DNA of 14,905 nucleotides from Thiopontia sp964416755 (GTDB lineage: Bacteria > Pseudomonadota > Gammaproteobacteria > GCF-002020875): NCBI GenBank assembly GCA_964416755.1, contig CAYQFH010000065.1:1-14905 (forward strand), in the 5' to 3' direction. The position numbers and the translations under genes are program-made. The notes beneath the pieces are model-generated. The model ran no database searches and was not told the DNA's origin. It worked only from the letters and a program-made list of their open reading frames with translations. Of the stretch, positions 1 through 6,940 are shown piece after piece (within the stretch, counting starts at the first letter, position 1; the number at the start of each line of letters is the position of its first letter).

Positions 1-35
1 GTATCTGGCATTTATCTGAAAGTCAGGGAAGTTTT

Positions 36-644
36 TTAATATCCAACAGACCAGTCGCCATAATCTTTGAAACCGCCGTCTGCGGGTGACCTGTTGTAGA
101 GATTCCAGCCATAGCGAAATTCGAGCATAGTCTGCTCGGATAAGTTGATTTCAGCTTGCAGCTGCGTGTAATGGAAGGAGCCCAGTCCATAGCTGTTTGG
201 GCTATAATTGATGCTGCCGGTAATGTTGCTGAGATCTGAGTGGTTTGAGAGTGCAATGCGGTACTCGTCCGTGTTTGCCAATCTGTTTTTGACGCCAAAA
301 TAGTGGTATCGGATCGCTTCGGTATTGATAGTCCACTGTTCTGACAGGGGATAGTTCCATCCAATATAAAAGTCGGTTTCCTGATTGGCTCCAACATAGA
401 CGGACTCTTCAATGTTTGTGGTCCAGAGACCGATGTAGGTACCGAGATCATTCTGAACCAGATCCAGGCTGATCTGTAGAGATGGGTGGCTGTCTGTTTG
501 AGTGTATCCGCGGGCAATATAGTCAGAGTAGGCTCCAACGGAAAAGTAGGTGCTGTTTTCGGTGGCAAAAGTGTTGAAGTTGAGTAGCAGAATGGTGATT
601 GCGCAAATGGTTTTGGGTGTGTGGTTTGAATCGAGCAGCGTCAT
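36..644 (-). CDS. TorF-family (Gcw_chp type) putative outer-membrane protein, C terminus apparently frameshifted
   Basis: The 202-residue protein starts with a short basic region and a hydrophobic stretch (about residues 12-27, ICAITILLLNFNTFA), which reads as a Sec signal peptide. The mature part is rich in Tyr, Trp, Asn and alternating polar/hydrophobic segments. It carries the SDYIARGYTQTD and YIGLWTTN segments typical of the TIGR02001/Gcw_chp family, now named TorF-family putative porin; the function of that family is not established. The family normally continues some tens of residues past the DWSVG segment, but here a TAA follows DWSVGY. The -1 frame beyond the stop stays open to the window edge and reads LKNFPDFQINARY, which looks like the expected next beta-strand. 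One lost base beside the A6 run (36-40 region) would explain this. The gene starts 3 bases after the upstream gene ends, so the two are probably cotranscribed. Base composition is lower in GC than the neighbours. Confident of the family type, less so of the frameshift. Confidence 0.7.
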   Translation of the reverse strand: MTLLDSNHTPKTICAITILLLNFNTFATENSTYFSVGAYSDYIARGYTQTDSHPSLQISLDLVQNDLGTYIGLWTTNIEESVYVGANQETDFYIGWNYPLSEQWTINTEAIRYHYFGVKNRLANTDEYRIALSNHSDLSNITGSINYSPNSYGLGSFHYTQLQAEINLSEQTMLEFRYGWNLYNRSPADGGFKDYGDWSVGY

Positions 645-647
645 GGT

Positions 648-1025
648 TTATGCAGTCTCCAGAATCAACCCCGCAACAACACGCCGTCCCTCGGCAAGTA
701 GCAGGTTATAAGTGCGACAGGCAGAGGCGGTATCCATCACCTCCATGCCGGGAAAGCGCAGCAGCCACTGCTGCTGTTGGGGGGTGTTGAACAGCGCGCG
801 TCTTTGACCGGTGCCCAGTAGCACCAGTTCTGGTGAGAGGGTGGTGATTTGTTCAAAATGGTTATCTGTCAGCTGGTCGATGTTTGTTGGGTTCCACTCC
901 GTAATGATCTGTTCTGGCGTGAGTAGGATGGGGTGTTCAAAAACAGTCTCTCCAATCTGGATCTCTGTAGTAGAGCAGCGACGGATATTGTGTCCCTTGC
1001 CGTAGGTGGCTTGTAGCAGGTTCAT
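648..1025 (-). CDS. Mth938-like / DUF498 domain protein (Xcc1710-like)
   Basis: A 125-residue cytoplasmic protein with no signal peptide or membrane segment. Its features match the DUF498 (PF04430, COG3737) family: an N-terminal strand with YGKGHNIRR, a central LSPELVLLGTG segment, and a C-terminal MDTASACRTYNLLLAEGRRV segment, which is the best conserved part. Family members include human AAMDC and the complex I assembly factor NDUFAF3, but the bacterial proteins have no assigned reaction and I give none. The length is normal for the bacterial form. The start is taken as the ATG at 1023-1025. An upstream in-frame TTG at 1029-1031 would add two residues, and neither start has a strong ribosome binding site. 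It lies upstream of the TorF-like gene on the same strand and diverges from alaC. Confidence 0.75.
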   Translation of the reverse strand: MNLLQATYGKGHNIRRCSTTEIQIGETVFEHPILLTPEQIITEWNPTNIDQLTDNHFEQITTLSPELVLLGTGQRRALFNTPQQQQWLLRFPGMEVMDTASACRTYNLLLAEGRRVVAGLILETA

Positions 1026-1111
1026 GGTCAACTTTTCGTAGGTTTTTACAACGCATTATCATATACTTCCCCGCTATTTATTTGTGAGCAGTTTTTGTTG
1101 GAGTGCCCGCC
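1026..1111. promoter_or_regulatory. Divergent intergenic control region between the DUF498 gene and alaC
   Basis: Eighty-six AT-rich bases separate two divergent transcription units, so promoters for both should lie here. A TATACT at 1062-1067 could be a -10 for alaC, but no good -35 sits 16-18 bases upstream. A TTTACA at 1045-1050 is only 11 bases away. No operator palindrome was recognised. The call rests mainly on the gene layout. Confidence 0.35.
1100..1103 (+). promoter_or_regulatory. Ribosome binding site favouring the TTG start of alaC
   Basis: GGAG lies 8 bases before the TTG at 1112, an ideal spacing. The same GGAG directly abuts the alternative GTG at 1103, so it could not serve that start. 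This is the main reason for choosing TTG. Confidence 0.5.
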
Positions 1112-2311
1112 TTGATCGAAGATTTTCAGAGAATCAAACGTCTTCCCCCTTATGTCTTCAATATCGTCAATGAGTTGAAGGCGAAGGCGCGCAAGCGTGG
1201 TGAGGATATTATCGATTTCGGTATGGGCAATCCGGATCAGCCGACCCCGCAACATATTGTGGACAAGCTGACCGAGGCGGCACAGCGTCCGGATACCCAC
1301 CGTTACTCCATGTCCAAGGGCATTCCCCGCCTGCGTCGCGCGATTACCAACTGGTATCGCGACAAATTTGAGGTGGAGCTGGATCCCGAGACCGAGGCAA
1401 TTGTCACCATCGGCTCCAAGGAGGGGTTGGCACATCTGGCGTTGGCGACCGTTGGTCCTGGCGATACCGTACTAGTACCCAATCCAGCCTATCCGATCCA
1501 CCCCTATGGTTTCATTATTGCTGGCGCGGATATCCGCCATGTACCGTTGATCGAGTCGGAAGAGGATTTCTTTGTCGAGCTGGAGAAGGCGATCAAGGAC
1601 TCCTGGCCACGTCCGAAGATGCTGGTGCTCAACTTCCCCGGCAATCCCACCACCCACTGCGTCGAGCTGGAATTCTTCGAGCGGGTGATCAAGCTGGCCA
1701 AGGAGCACAAGATCTGGGTGATCCATGATCTGGCCTATGCCGATATTGTCTTTGATGGCTACAAGTCACCCTCCATCATGCAGGTGGAAGGGGCGAAGGA
1801 TATTGCGGTCGAGTTCTACACATTGTCGAAAAGCTACAACATGCCGGGCTGGCGCGTCGGTTTCATGGTCGGCAATCCTACCTTGGTGGCAGCGCTGGCA
1901 AGGATGAAGTCCTACCTCGACTACGGCATGTTTACCCCGATTCAGGTGGCGGCAATTGCTGCACTGGAGGGGCCGCAGGACTGTGTGCAGGATATCTGTG
2001 ACATGTACCTGAAGCGGCGTGATGCGCTCTGCAATGGGCTCAACTCTGTCGGATGGAGGGTGGAGCCACCCAAGGCAACCATGTTTGTCTGGGCACCGAT
2101 TCCGCAGCAGTATCGCGAGATGGGGTCACTGGAGTTCTGTAAGAAGTTGCTGAAGGAGGCCAAGGTGGCGGTCTCTCCCGGTATCGGCTTTGGTGAGTAT
2201 GGCGATGGCTATGTGCGCTTTGGATTGATTGAGAATGAGCACCGTACCAAACAGGCGGTGCGTGGTATTCGTGAGATGTTCCGCAAGGATGGCATCCTCG
2301 CATCAGAGTAA
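1112..2311 (+). CDS. alaC: Alanine transaminase AlaC (class I/II aminotransferase)
   Basis: Fold-type I PLP aminotransferase that makes alanine from pyruvate using glutamate. It matches E. coli AlaC almost throughout: RLPPYVFN near the N terminus, DIIDFGMGNPD, AIVTIGSKEGLAHL, the NFPGNPTT segment (Asn about 178), the HDLAYADIVFDGY loop with the PLP-binding Asp and Tyr, and the Schiff-base Lys about residue 240 in TLSKSYNMPGWRVGF. The C-terminal SPGIGFGEYGDGYVRF segment supplies the substrate-carboxylate Arg. With the TTG start the protein is 399 residues; a GTG at 1103 would add three. The TTG is preferred because of the spaced GGAG and because many relatives begin shortly before the RIKRLPPYVF motif. 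The next gene, hom, starts 18 bases after the stop, so alaC heads an amino-acid operon. Confidence 0.92.
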   Translation: MIEDFQRIKRLPPYVFNIVNELKAKARKRGEDIIDFGMGNPDQPTPQHIVDKLTEAAQRPDTHRYSMSKGIPRLRRAITNWYRDKFEVELDPETEAIVTIGSKEGLAHLALATVGPGDTVLVPNPAYPIHPYGFIIAGADIRHVPLIESEEDFFVELEKAIKDSWPRPKMLVLNFPGNPTTHCVELEFFERVIKLAKEHKIWVIHDLAYADIVFDGYKSPSIMQVEGAKDIAVEFYTLSKSYNMPGWRVGFMVGNPTLVAALARMKSYLDYGMFTPIQVAAIAALEGPQDCVQDICDMYLKRRDALCNGLNSVGWRVEPPKATMFVWAPIPQQYREMGSLEFCKKLLKEAKVAVSPGIGFGEYGDGYVRFGLIENEHRTKQAVRGIREMFRKDGILASE

Positions 2312-2316
2312 TTGAC

Positions 2317-2321
2317 AAGGA
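2317..2321 (+). promoter_or_regulatory. Ribosome binding site of hom
   Basis: AAGGA lies 8 bases before the ATG at 2330. This places the start there rather than at the in-frame TTG at 2312, which would lie ahead of the site. Confidence 0.6.
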
Positions 2322-2329
2322 AAGTAGAG

Positions 2330-3640
2330 ATGGAACCGGTCAAAGTAGGTATTTTGGGTCTGGGTACAGTGGGATGCGGCAGCGTGAATGTGCTGACCCG
2401 TAACGCAGAGGAGATCGCACGTCGTGCAGGTCGCCAGATTGAGGTGAGCATGGCGGCGGTACGTGATCTGGATCGCCCCCGTATCTGTGGTACCGAGGGC
2501 ATTCGCCTCACTACCGACCCGTTTGAGGTGGCCAATGATTCCGAGGTGGAGATCGTGCTGGAGCTGATGGGCGGTACCGAGTTTGCCCGTGAGGTGGTGG
2601 TGGCTGCGCTGGAGCAGGGCAAGCATGTGGTTACCGCCAACAAGGCGCTGATCGCGACCCACGGTAATGAGCTGTTTGAGCTGGCGCAGAAGCAGGGAGT
2701 AATGATTGCCTTTGAGGCGGCGGTTGCGGGTGGTATCCCAATCATCAAGTCGGTGCGTGAAGGACTCTCTGCCAACCAAATCCAGTGGCTGGCGGGTATC
2801 ATCAACGGTACCGGTAACTTCATTCTCACCGAGATGCGCGATAAGGGGCGTGCCTTTGAGGATGTGCTCAAGGAGGCGCAGGAGCTGGGCTATGCCGAGG
2901 CCGATCCCACCTTTGATGTGGAGGGGATCGATGCGGCACACAAGCTGACCATCCTCGCCTCGATCGCCTTTGGTGTGCCGCTCAAGTTTGACCAGGCGAT
3001 GACTGAGGGGATCACCAAGGTGACCGCAGAGGATGTCGCCTATGCCGAGGAGCTGGGGTACCGTATCAAGCATCTCGGTGTGGCACGCAAGGCCGACAAC
3101 GGTGTTGAGCTGCGTGTCCATCCCACCCTGATCCCGGAGCGCCAGTTGATTGCCAATGTCGATGGGGTAATGAATGCGGTGCTGGTGATGGGAGATGCTG
3201 TTGGCCCAACCCTCTACTACGGTGCCGGTGCCGGTGATGAGCCGACCGCCTCTGCGGTGGTGGCGGATACCGTCGATGTGGTACGTGCGATGACGGCTGA
3301 TCCGGAGAATCGTGTACCCCATCTCGCCTTCCAGCCCGATGCGCTGGAGGATATGCCGATCCTGCCGATCGAGGAGATCGAGACCGCCTACTACCTGCGC
3401 ATCGCGGTGGAGGATAAGCCCGGTGTGCTGGCCGATATCACCCGTATCCTCGGTGAGAACGAGATCAGCATCGAAGCCTTCATGCAGAAGGACAACACCG
3501 ATGGCAGCAGCCAGGTACCGATTGTGCTGCTGACCCACAAGACCCAGGAAGGGAAGATGAACCAGGCGATCCGTGCGATTGAGGCACTCGATTGTGTAGA
3601 TGGTTCCGTCATGCGTATTCGCATGGAAACTTTGGATTAA
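2330..3640 (+). CDS. hom: Homoserine dehydrogenase, monofunctional, with ACT domain
   Basis: Reduces aspartate semialdehyde to homoserine with NAD(P)H, the branch step towards threonine and methionine. The 436-residue protein opens with a Rossmann dinucleotide loop (GLGTVG, residues 10-15). TANKALI follows (Lys about 105, nucleotide/substrate site), then the NGTGNFILTEM core (about 159-169). The catalytic signature GYAEADPTFDVEGIDAAHK ends at Lys about 205. A C-terminal ACT domain (about 354-430, starting YYLRIAVEDKPGVLADI) is the usual site of threonine feedback in this family. There is no aspartokinase domain, unlike E. coli ThrA/MetL. The start was chosen by the spaced AAGGA. It lies 18 bases after alaC and 13 bases before thrC, consistent with one operon. 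Confidence 0.95.
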   Translation: MEPVKVGILGLGTVGCGSVNVLTRNAEEIARRAGRQIEVSMAAVRDLDRPRICGTEGIRLTTDPFEVANDSEVEIVLELMGGTEFAREVVVAALEQGKHVVTANKALIATHGNELFELAQKQGVMIAFEAAVAGGIPIIKSVREGLSANQIQWLAGIINGTGNFILTEMRDKGRAFEDVLKEAQELGYAEADPTFDVEGIDAAHKLTILASIAFGVPLKFDQAMTEGITKVTAEDVAYAEELGYRIKHLGVARKADNGVELRVHPTLIPERQLIANVDGVMNAVLVMGDAVGPTLYYGAGAGDEPTASAVVADTVDVVRAMTADPENRVPHLAFQPDALEDMPILPIEEIETAYYLRIAVEDKPGVLADITRILGENEISIEAFMQKDNTDGSSQVPIVLLTHKTQEGKMNQAIRAIEALDCVDGSVMRIRMETLD

Positions 3641-3653
3641 GAGAGAAAGAGTA

Positions 3654-4730
3654 ATGACATTTCGTACCCGTTATACCGGCCTGATCGAGAACTATCGCGA
3701 CCGTCTGCCCATCACTGAAGAGACCAAGATTATCAGTCTGGGTGAGGGCAACACGCCACTGATCCAGTTGCAGAACATTCCTGCCGATCAGGGTGTTGAT
3801 GCCGACATTTATGTGAAATATGAAGGGTTGAACCCGACCGGCTCGTTCAAGGATCGCGGTATGTGCATGGCGGTCACCAAGGCGGTGGAAGAGGGGAGTA
3901 AGGCGATCATTTGTGCTTCCACCGGTAACACCTCTGCGGCGGCAGCGGCCTATGCGGCGCGTGCCGGGATCACCGCCTTTGTATTAATTCCTGATGGCAA
4001 GATTGCACTGGGCAAGTTGGCGCAGGCGATGATGCACGGCGCAGTGGTCATCCAGATCAAGGGCAACTTCGATGCCGGTATGCAGCTGGTCAAGGAGATC
4101 GGTGAGAACACGCCGGTTACTATCGTGAACTCGATCAACCCATTCCGTCTGCAGGGACAGAAGACCGCCGCCTTCGAAATTGTTGAAGAGCTGGGTCAGG
4201 CGCCGGATTATCACTGTCTGCCGGTCGGTAATGCGGGCAACATCTCTGCTCACTGGATGGGCTACAAGGAGTACGCCGAGGATGGCATAGTCTCCAACCG
4301 TCCCAAGATGGTCGGTTATCAGGCTGCAGGTGCTGCACCATTCATGCGCGGTGAGATGGTGGATGAGCCGGAGACGGTAGCCACTGCGATTCGCATCGGC
4401 CATCCACAGAGCTGGGACAAGGCATGGAAGGTGAAGGAGGAGTCCGAGGGGTGGTTTGACGAATGCACTGACGAAGAGATTCTTGCAGCACAGAAGCTGT
4501 TGGCAGAGAAGGAGGGGGTCTTCTGTGAGCCTGCCTCTGCCACTTCAGTTGCTGGTGCGCTGCGTGACCTGAAGAGTGGCAAGATTCCAGCTGGTAGCAC
4601 TGTGGTCTGCACCCTGACCGGCCACGGTCTGAAGGATCCGGATACCGCCATCAAACAGAGTACACGCCCGCTGATTACGGTAGAGGCGACGCTGGAAGAG
4701 GTGAAGGGCGCCATTCTGGATAATATGTAA
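3654..4730 (+). CDS. thrC: Threonine synthase, short (Bacillus-type) class
   Basis: Converts O-phosphohomoserine to threonine and phosphate; PLP enzyme of fold type II. The 358-residue protein has the GEGNTPLIQL segment near residue 30, the PLP lysine in NPTGSFKDRGM (Lys 66), CASTGNTSAAAAAYAARAG, the phosphate-cradle VGNAGNISAHWMGY, and a late CTLTGHGLKDP segment. Its length fits the roughly 350-residue Bacillus-like class rather than the roughly 430-residue E. coli class, which has an extra N-terminal domain. The ATG at 3654 follows a purine-rich GAGAGAAAGAG tract just after the hom stop; the open frame further upstream overlaps hom and is not used. Homoserine kinase (thrB), needed between Hom and ThrC, is not in this window. 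Confidence 0.95.
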   Translation: MTFRTRYTGLIENYRDRLPITEETKIISLGEGNTPLIQLQNIPADQGVDADIYVKYEGLNPTGSFKDRGMCMAVTKAVEEGSKAIICASTGNTSAAAAAYAARAGITAFVLIPDGKIALGKLAQAMMHGAVVIQIKGNFDAGMQLVKEIGENTPVTIVNSINPFRLQGQKTAAFEIVEELGQAPDYHCLPVGNAGNISAHWMGYKEYAEDGIVSNRPKMVGYQAAGAAPFMRGEMVDEPETVATAIRIGHPQSWDKAWKVKEESEGWFDECTDEEILAAQKLLAEKEGVFCEPASATSVAGALRDLKSGKIPAGSTVVCTLTGHGLKDPDTAIKQSTRPLITVEATLEEVKGAILDNM

Positions 4731-4743
4731 AGCTACAGCCTTG

Positions 4744-4813
4744 AACCACAGAGGGCACAGAGAGCACAGAGGAAGTTAGTAAAATCTCTGTGTACTCTGT
4801 GCCCTCTGCGGTT
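4744..4813. repeat. Imperfect palindrome of 9-base units (REP/MITE-like hairpin)
   Basis: Two 28-base arms (4744-4771 and 4786-4813) are complementary at 25 of 28 positions around a 14-base loop. Each arm is itself a tandem of three units with a 9-base period. CACAGAG occurs at 4747, 4756 and 4765. Its complement CTCTGTG occurs at 4786 and 4795, with a variant CTCTGCG at 4804. No T-run follows, so it is a poor intrinsic terminator for thrC, although the hairpin could still protect or end the transcript. From memory, similar CACAGAG-rich palindromes recur in many environmental proteobacterial genomes; I cannot verify copies here. Confidence 0.75.
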
Positions 4814-4829
4814 ACAGCGTTTCAAAATT

Positions 4830-5258
4830 ATGGAAATATTGCACGTAGCCCCTGTCCATCTGGTTGCCGATTGGGATGTGTTGCGCCTGTTTCAGTTTGA
4901 GCAGGGGGAGATTCTGGTGGATCATCAGCAGCAGTTGATTGATCTGCTGACGCCATTGTTTGCCGAAGAGGGGATGGTATTGCGCTACCGTAGTGATCTG
5001 CATTGGCAGCTGGAGTTACCACAAAAGGCGCAGATCAAAACCATGCCGCTCGACTGGGCAACTGGTATCAATCTCAACGAGGCGATGCCGAGCGGGGTAG
5101 AGGCGCTGCGCTGGAAGCAGTTGCTCAATGAGGTGCAGATGATGCTCCATGCCACTTCGATTGAGCCGCAGGCAGAGCAGTTGGCGATCAATGGAATCTG
5201 GATCTGGCGCGATCCCTCATTGCTGGATCGTCTTGCCCACTGGTGGCAGCAGCGATGA
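4830..5258 (+). CDS. Short RpfE-type (phosphoglycerate-mutase-like) protein, apparently truncated at both ends
   Basis: The 142-residue protein has no signal or membrane segment. It begins almost directly at APVHLVADWDVLRLF and contains ALRWKQLLNEVQMMLH and INGIWIWRDPS. These match, as I remember the family, the central part of RpfE-type proteins (about 300-plus residues, often beside recJ), where PVHLRAD, RRWxxLLNEIQMLLH and NSLWLWGGG occur in this order. About the first hundred residues and the region after the WxW motif are missing. The frame is open back to the thrC stop through the palindrome, but that stretch encodes low-complexity CACAGAG translation and no start. The ATG has no recognisable ribosome binding site. 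Its stop overlaps recJ by ATGA, so the two are translationally coupled. It may be a remnant or a genuine short variant; the function is unknown. Confidence 0.6.
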   Translation: MEILHVAPVHLVADWDVLRLFQFEQGEILVDHQQQLIDLLTPLFAEEGMVLRYRSDLHWQLELPQKAQIKTMPLDWATGINLNEAMPSGVEALRWKQLLNEVQMMLHATSIEPQAEQLAINGIWIWRDPSLLDRLAHWWQQR

Positions 5259-6714
5259 AGATTGTTGAGCGCACTGTTCCGCAGGGAGAGCCGCTGCAGG
5301 AGATTACCCCACTGCTGGATCGTATCTACCGAGCACGAGGGGTGGAAGATAGCGGTGCGCTGGACCATTCGCTAAAGCGGCTGTTGCCGATCTCTTCACT
5401 GATGAATGTGGAGCAGGCGGCAGCGATGGTGGCAGAGTCGATTCAAAACAGTGAATCAATCGTGGTGGTCGGTGATTACGATGCGGATGGGGCGACCGCC
5501 TCGGCCGTCTGTATGCGCGGGCTGGGTGCGATGGGTGCCGATATCCACTATGTGGTGCCGGATCGCAAGAAGCATGGCTATGGCCTCTCTCCCTCTGTGG
5601 TGGAGTTGACGCTGCAATATGCACCACAGCTGTTGATCACGGTGGATAACGGGATCTCCAGTATCGAAGGGGTGGCAGCGGCCAAACAGCAGGGGATGAA
5701 GGTGGTGGTGACCGACCACCATCTGCCGGGAGAGCAGCTGCCGGATGCGGATGTGATCGTCAACCCGAATCAGCTGGGTGATACCTTTGCCAGCCCCAAC
5801 CTGGCAGGAGTAGGTGTCGCCTTCTATCTGGTCTGTGCGGTGAAACAGGTACTACAGCACAGTTTCAATCCGGCGACTCTGCTCGATCTGGTGGCGGTCG
5901 GTACCGTGGCTGATGTGGTGCAACTGGACCAAAATAATCGGGTGTTGGTGACTCAGGGAATCGAGCGCATTCGCCGTGGACTCTGTTCGCCGGGAGTGAG
6001 TGCGCTGTTGAGTGTTGCCGGGCGAGAGCAGCAGCGGGTGGTGGCGGCCGACTTCGGTTTTGCGGTCGGGCCACGCATCAATGCCGCAGGGCGTATGAGC
6101 CATATGGGGGCGGGGATTGATTGCCTGTTGGCGGAATCCCTGGCCGAGGTGCAGCCGCAGGCGGTGGAGCTGGACCGGATCAATCGTGAGCGCCGTACCG
6201 TTGAGGGAGAGATGCGCGAAGAGGCGGAGCAGATCGTCGAGTCACTCCATCTGGAGGAGGCAGAGCCGCCCGCTGCGGTAGCACTCTATCAGCCCCATTG
6301 GCATGAGGGGGTGATCGGTATCGTCGCCGGGCGTATCAAGGAGCAGCTGCACCGTCCCACCATCGTCTTTGCCAAGGGGGAGGATGGTCAGCTCAAGGGG
6401 TCGGCCCGTTCGATTCCAGGCGTGCATATCCGTGACCTGCTGGATCTGCTCTGCAAGCAGCAGGCAGGTTTGATCCTGAAATTTGGTGGTCATGCGATGG
6501 CGGCGGGGCTGTCGATTCCTGAAGCAGAGTTTGACCGCTTCCAGACCACGTTTCAGCAACTGGTTACCGCAACGGTGGAGCGTGATCTGCTGGAGGAGGT
6601 GGTGCAGATCGATGGTGGATTGATGACGGAAGAGCGCACGTTGGAGACGGCGACAACTTTGCAAGAGGCGGGGCCATGGGGGCAGGGATTCCCCGAGCCG
6701 CTGTTTCATGATGG
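5255..6714 (+). CDS. recJ: Single-stranded-DNA exonuclease RecJ, cut off by assembly gap
   Basis: 5'-3' single-strand DNA exonuclease used in RecFOR recombination, mismatch repair and base-excision repair. About 486 residues are visible. The DHH phosphoesterase motifs are all present: VVVGDYDADGATAS (Asp 74, 76, 78), LLITVDNG (Asp 131), VVTDHH (154-156) and VGTVADVV (Asp 220). The DHHA1 part has HWHEGVIGIVAGR and the KFGGHAMAAGL motif (about 409-419). The sequence stops at GPWGQGFPEPLFHD, a point that in the about 577-residue E. coli protein leaves roughly 90 residues of C-terminal OB-fold still to come. The ATG at 5255 overlaps the preceding stop; a GTG at 5243 in frame is possible. The open frame on the far side of the N block does not look like RecJ and should not be joined to it. 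Confidence 0.95.
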
Positions 6715-6814
6715 NNNNNNNNNNNNNNNNNNNNNNNNNNNNNNNNNNNNNNNNNNNNNNNNNNNNNNNNNNNNNNNNNNNNNNNNNNNNNNNNNNNNNN
6801 NNNNNNNNNNNNNN
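6715..6814. other. Assembly gap, exactly 100 N
   Basis: A round run of 100 N is a usual scaffold placeholder and says nothing about true length. The missing RecJ C terminus needs about 270 bases by itself, so the real gap is probably longer than 100 bases, and further genes may be hidden. Confidence 0.98.
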
Positions 6815-6862
6815 CTCTCAATCTCTCGTTCAGAGAGTGTAGGTCCGAAGGGAATTAATTTT

Positions 6863-6923
6863 AACGGGATTCATGCTTGTGGAAGCATCGCTAAGATGCT
6901 GATCAATAACAGAGTCCCGTTTT
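6863..6923 (+). promoter_or_regulatory. Structured carA leader, attenuator-like
   Basis: A 10-pair helix can form between AACGGGATTC (6863-6872) and GAGTCCCGTT (6912-6921), with one G-U pair. It is followed by T residues that give TTTT at 6920-6923. Inside it are two mutually exclusive hairpins that share a strand: ATGCTT (6873-6878) with AAGCAT (6883-6888), or AGCATC (6884-6889) with GATGCT (6895-6900). The structure ends 20 bases before the carA ATG. Pairings are seen directly; a role in controlling carAB in response to pyrimidines or arginine is inference. A separate small hairpin CTCTC/GAGAG lies at 6823-6837. No promoter was recognised between the gap and carA. Confidence 0.4.
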
Positions 6924-6940
6924 CTATGCGCGAAGATTGA
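6896..6940 (+). CDS. Possible 14-codon leader peptide before carA
   Basis: ATG at 6896 opens a 14-codon frame (MLINNRVPFSMRED) ending in TGA three bases before carA. GGAAG at 6881-6885 sits 10 bases upstream as a possible ribosome binding site. It contains two Arg codons, one the rarer AGA. The site falls inside the first alternative hairpin and the ATG inside the second. A leader peptide would fit, but a frame this short can arise by chance, and conservation in relatives is unknown. A second small frame, 9 codons from 6873 to 6902, lacks a spaced ribosome binding site and is less likely. Confidence 0.2.
   Translation: MLINNRVPFSMRED

Noticed and set aside
31..45. Programmed -1 frameshift at the A6-C run in the TorF-like gene
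   Set aside because: AAAAAAC resembles a slippery heptamer, but in the reading frame used the TAA stop comes before the slip codons and no downstream stimulator can be assessed. A simple indel or read error is more likely.
23..568. 181-codon minus-strand frame overlapping the TorF-like gene
   Set aside because: Its translation is low-complexity, rich in Thr, Ser and Pro. The overlapping frame has a signal peptide and family motifs.
2303..3538. Long open frame on the minus strand (411 codons) opposite hom
   Set aside because: It mirrors the codon structure of a strongly supported hom gene, is rich in His, Arg and Leu, shows no domain I recognise, and has no spaced ribosome site. Similar antisense frames lie opposite carB, recJ and ftsH.
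4744..4813. Palindrome as the intrinsic terminator of thrC
   Set aside because: The stem is long enough but is followed by ACAGCGTTTC, with no U-run. It may still affect the RNA, but it is not a standard terminator.
6851..6873. Possible ArgR box upstream of carA (GGAAT ... ATTCA)
   Set aside because: The two half-sites are 13 bases apart instead of about 4, and the first lacks the T of TGAAT. The match to the ARG box is too poor.
6815..6940. Open frame after the N block read as the RecJ C terminus
   Set aside because: It is in frame only because the placeholder happens to be 100 bases. The translated residues do not resemble the RecJ OB fold, and the stretch behaves like the carA leader.
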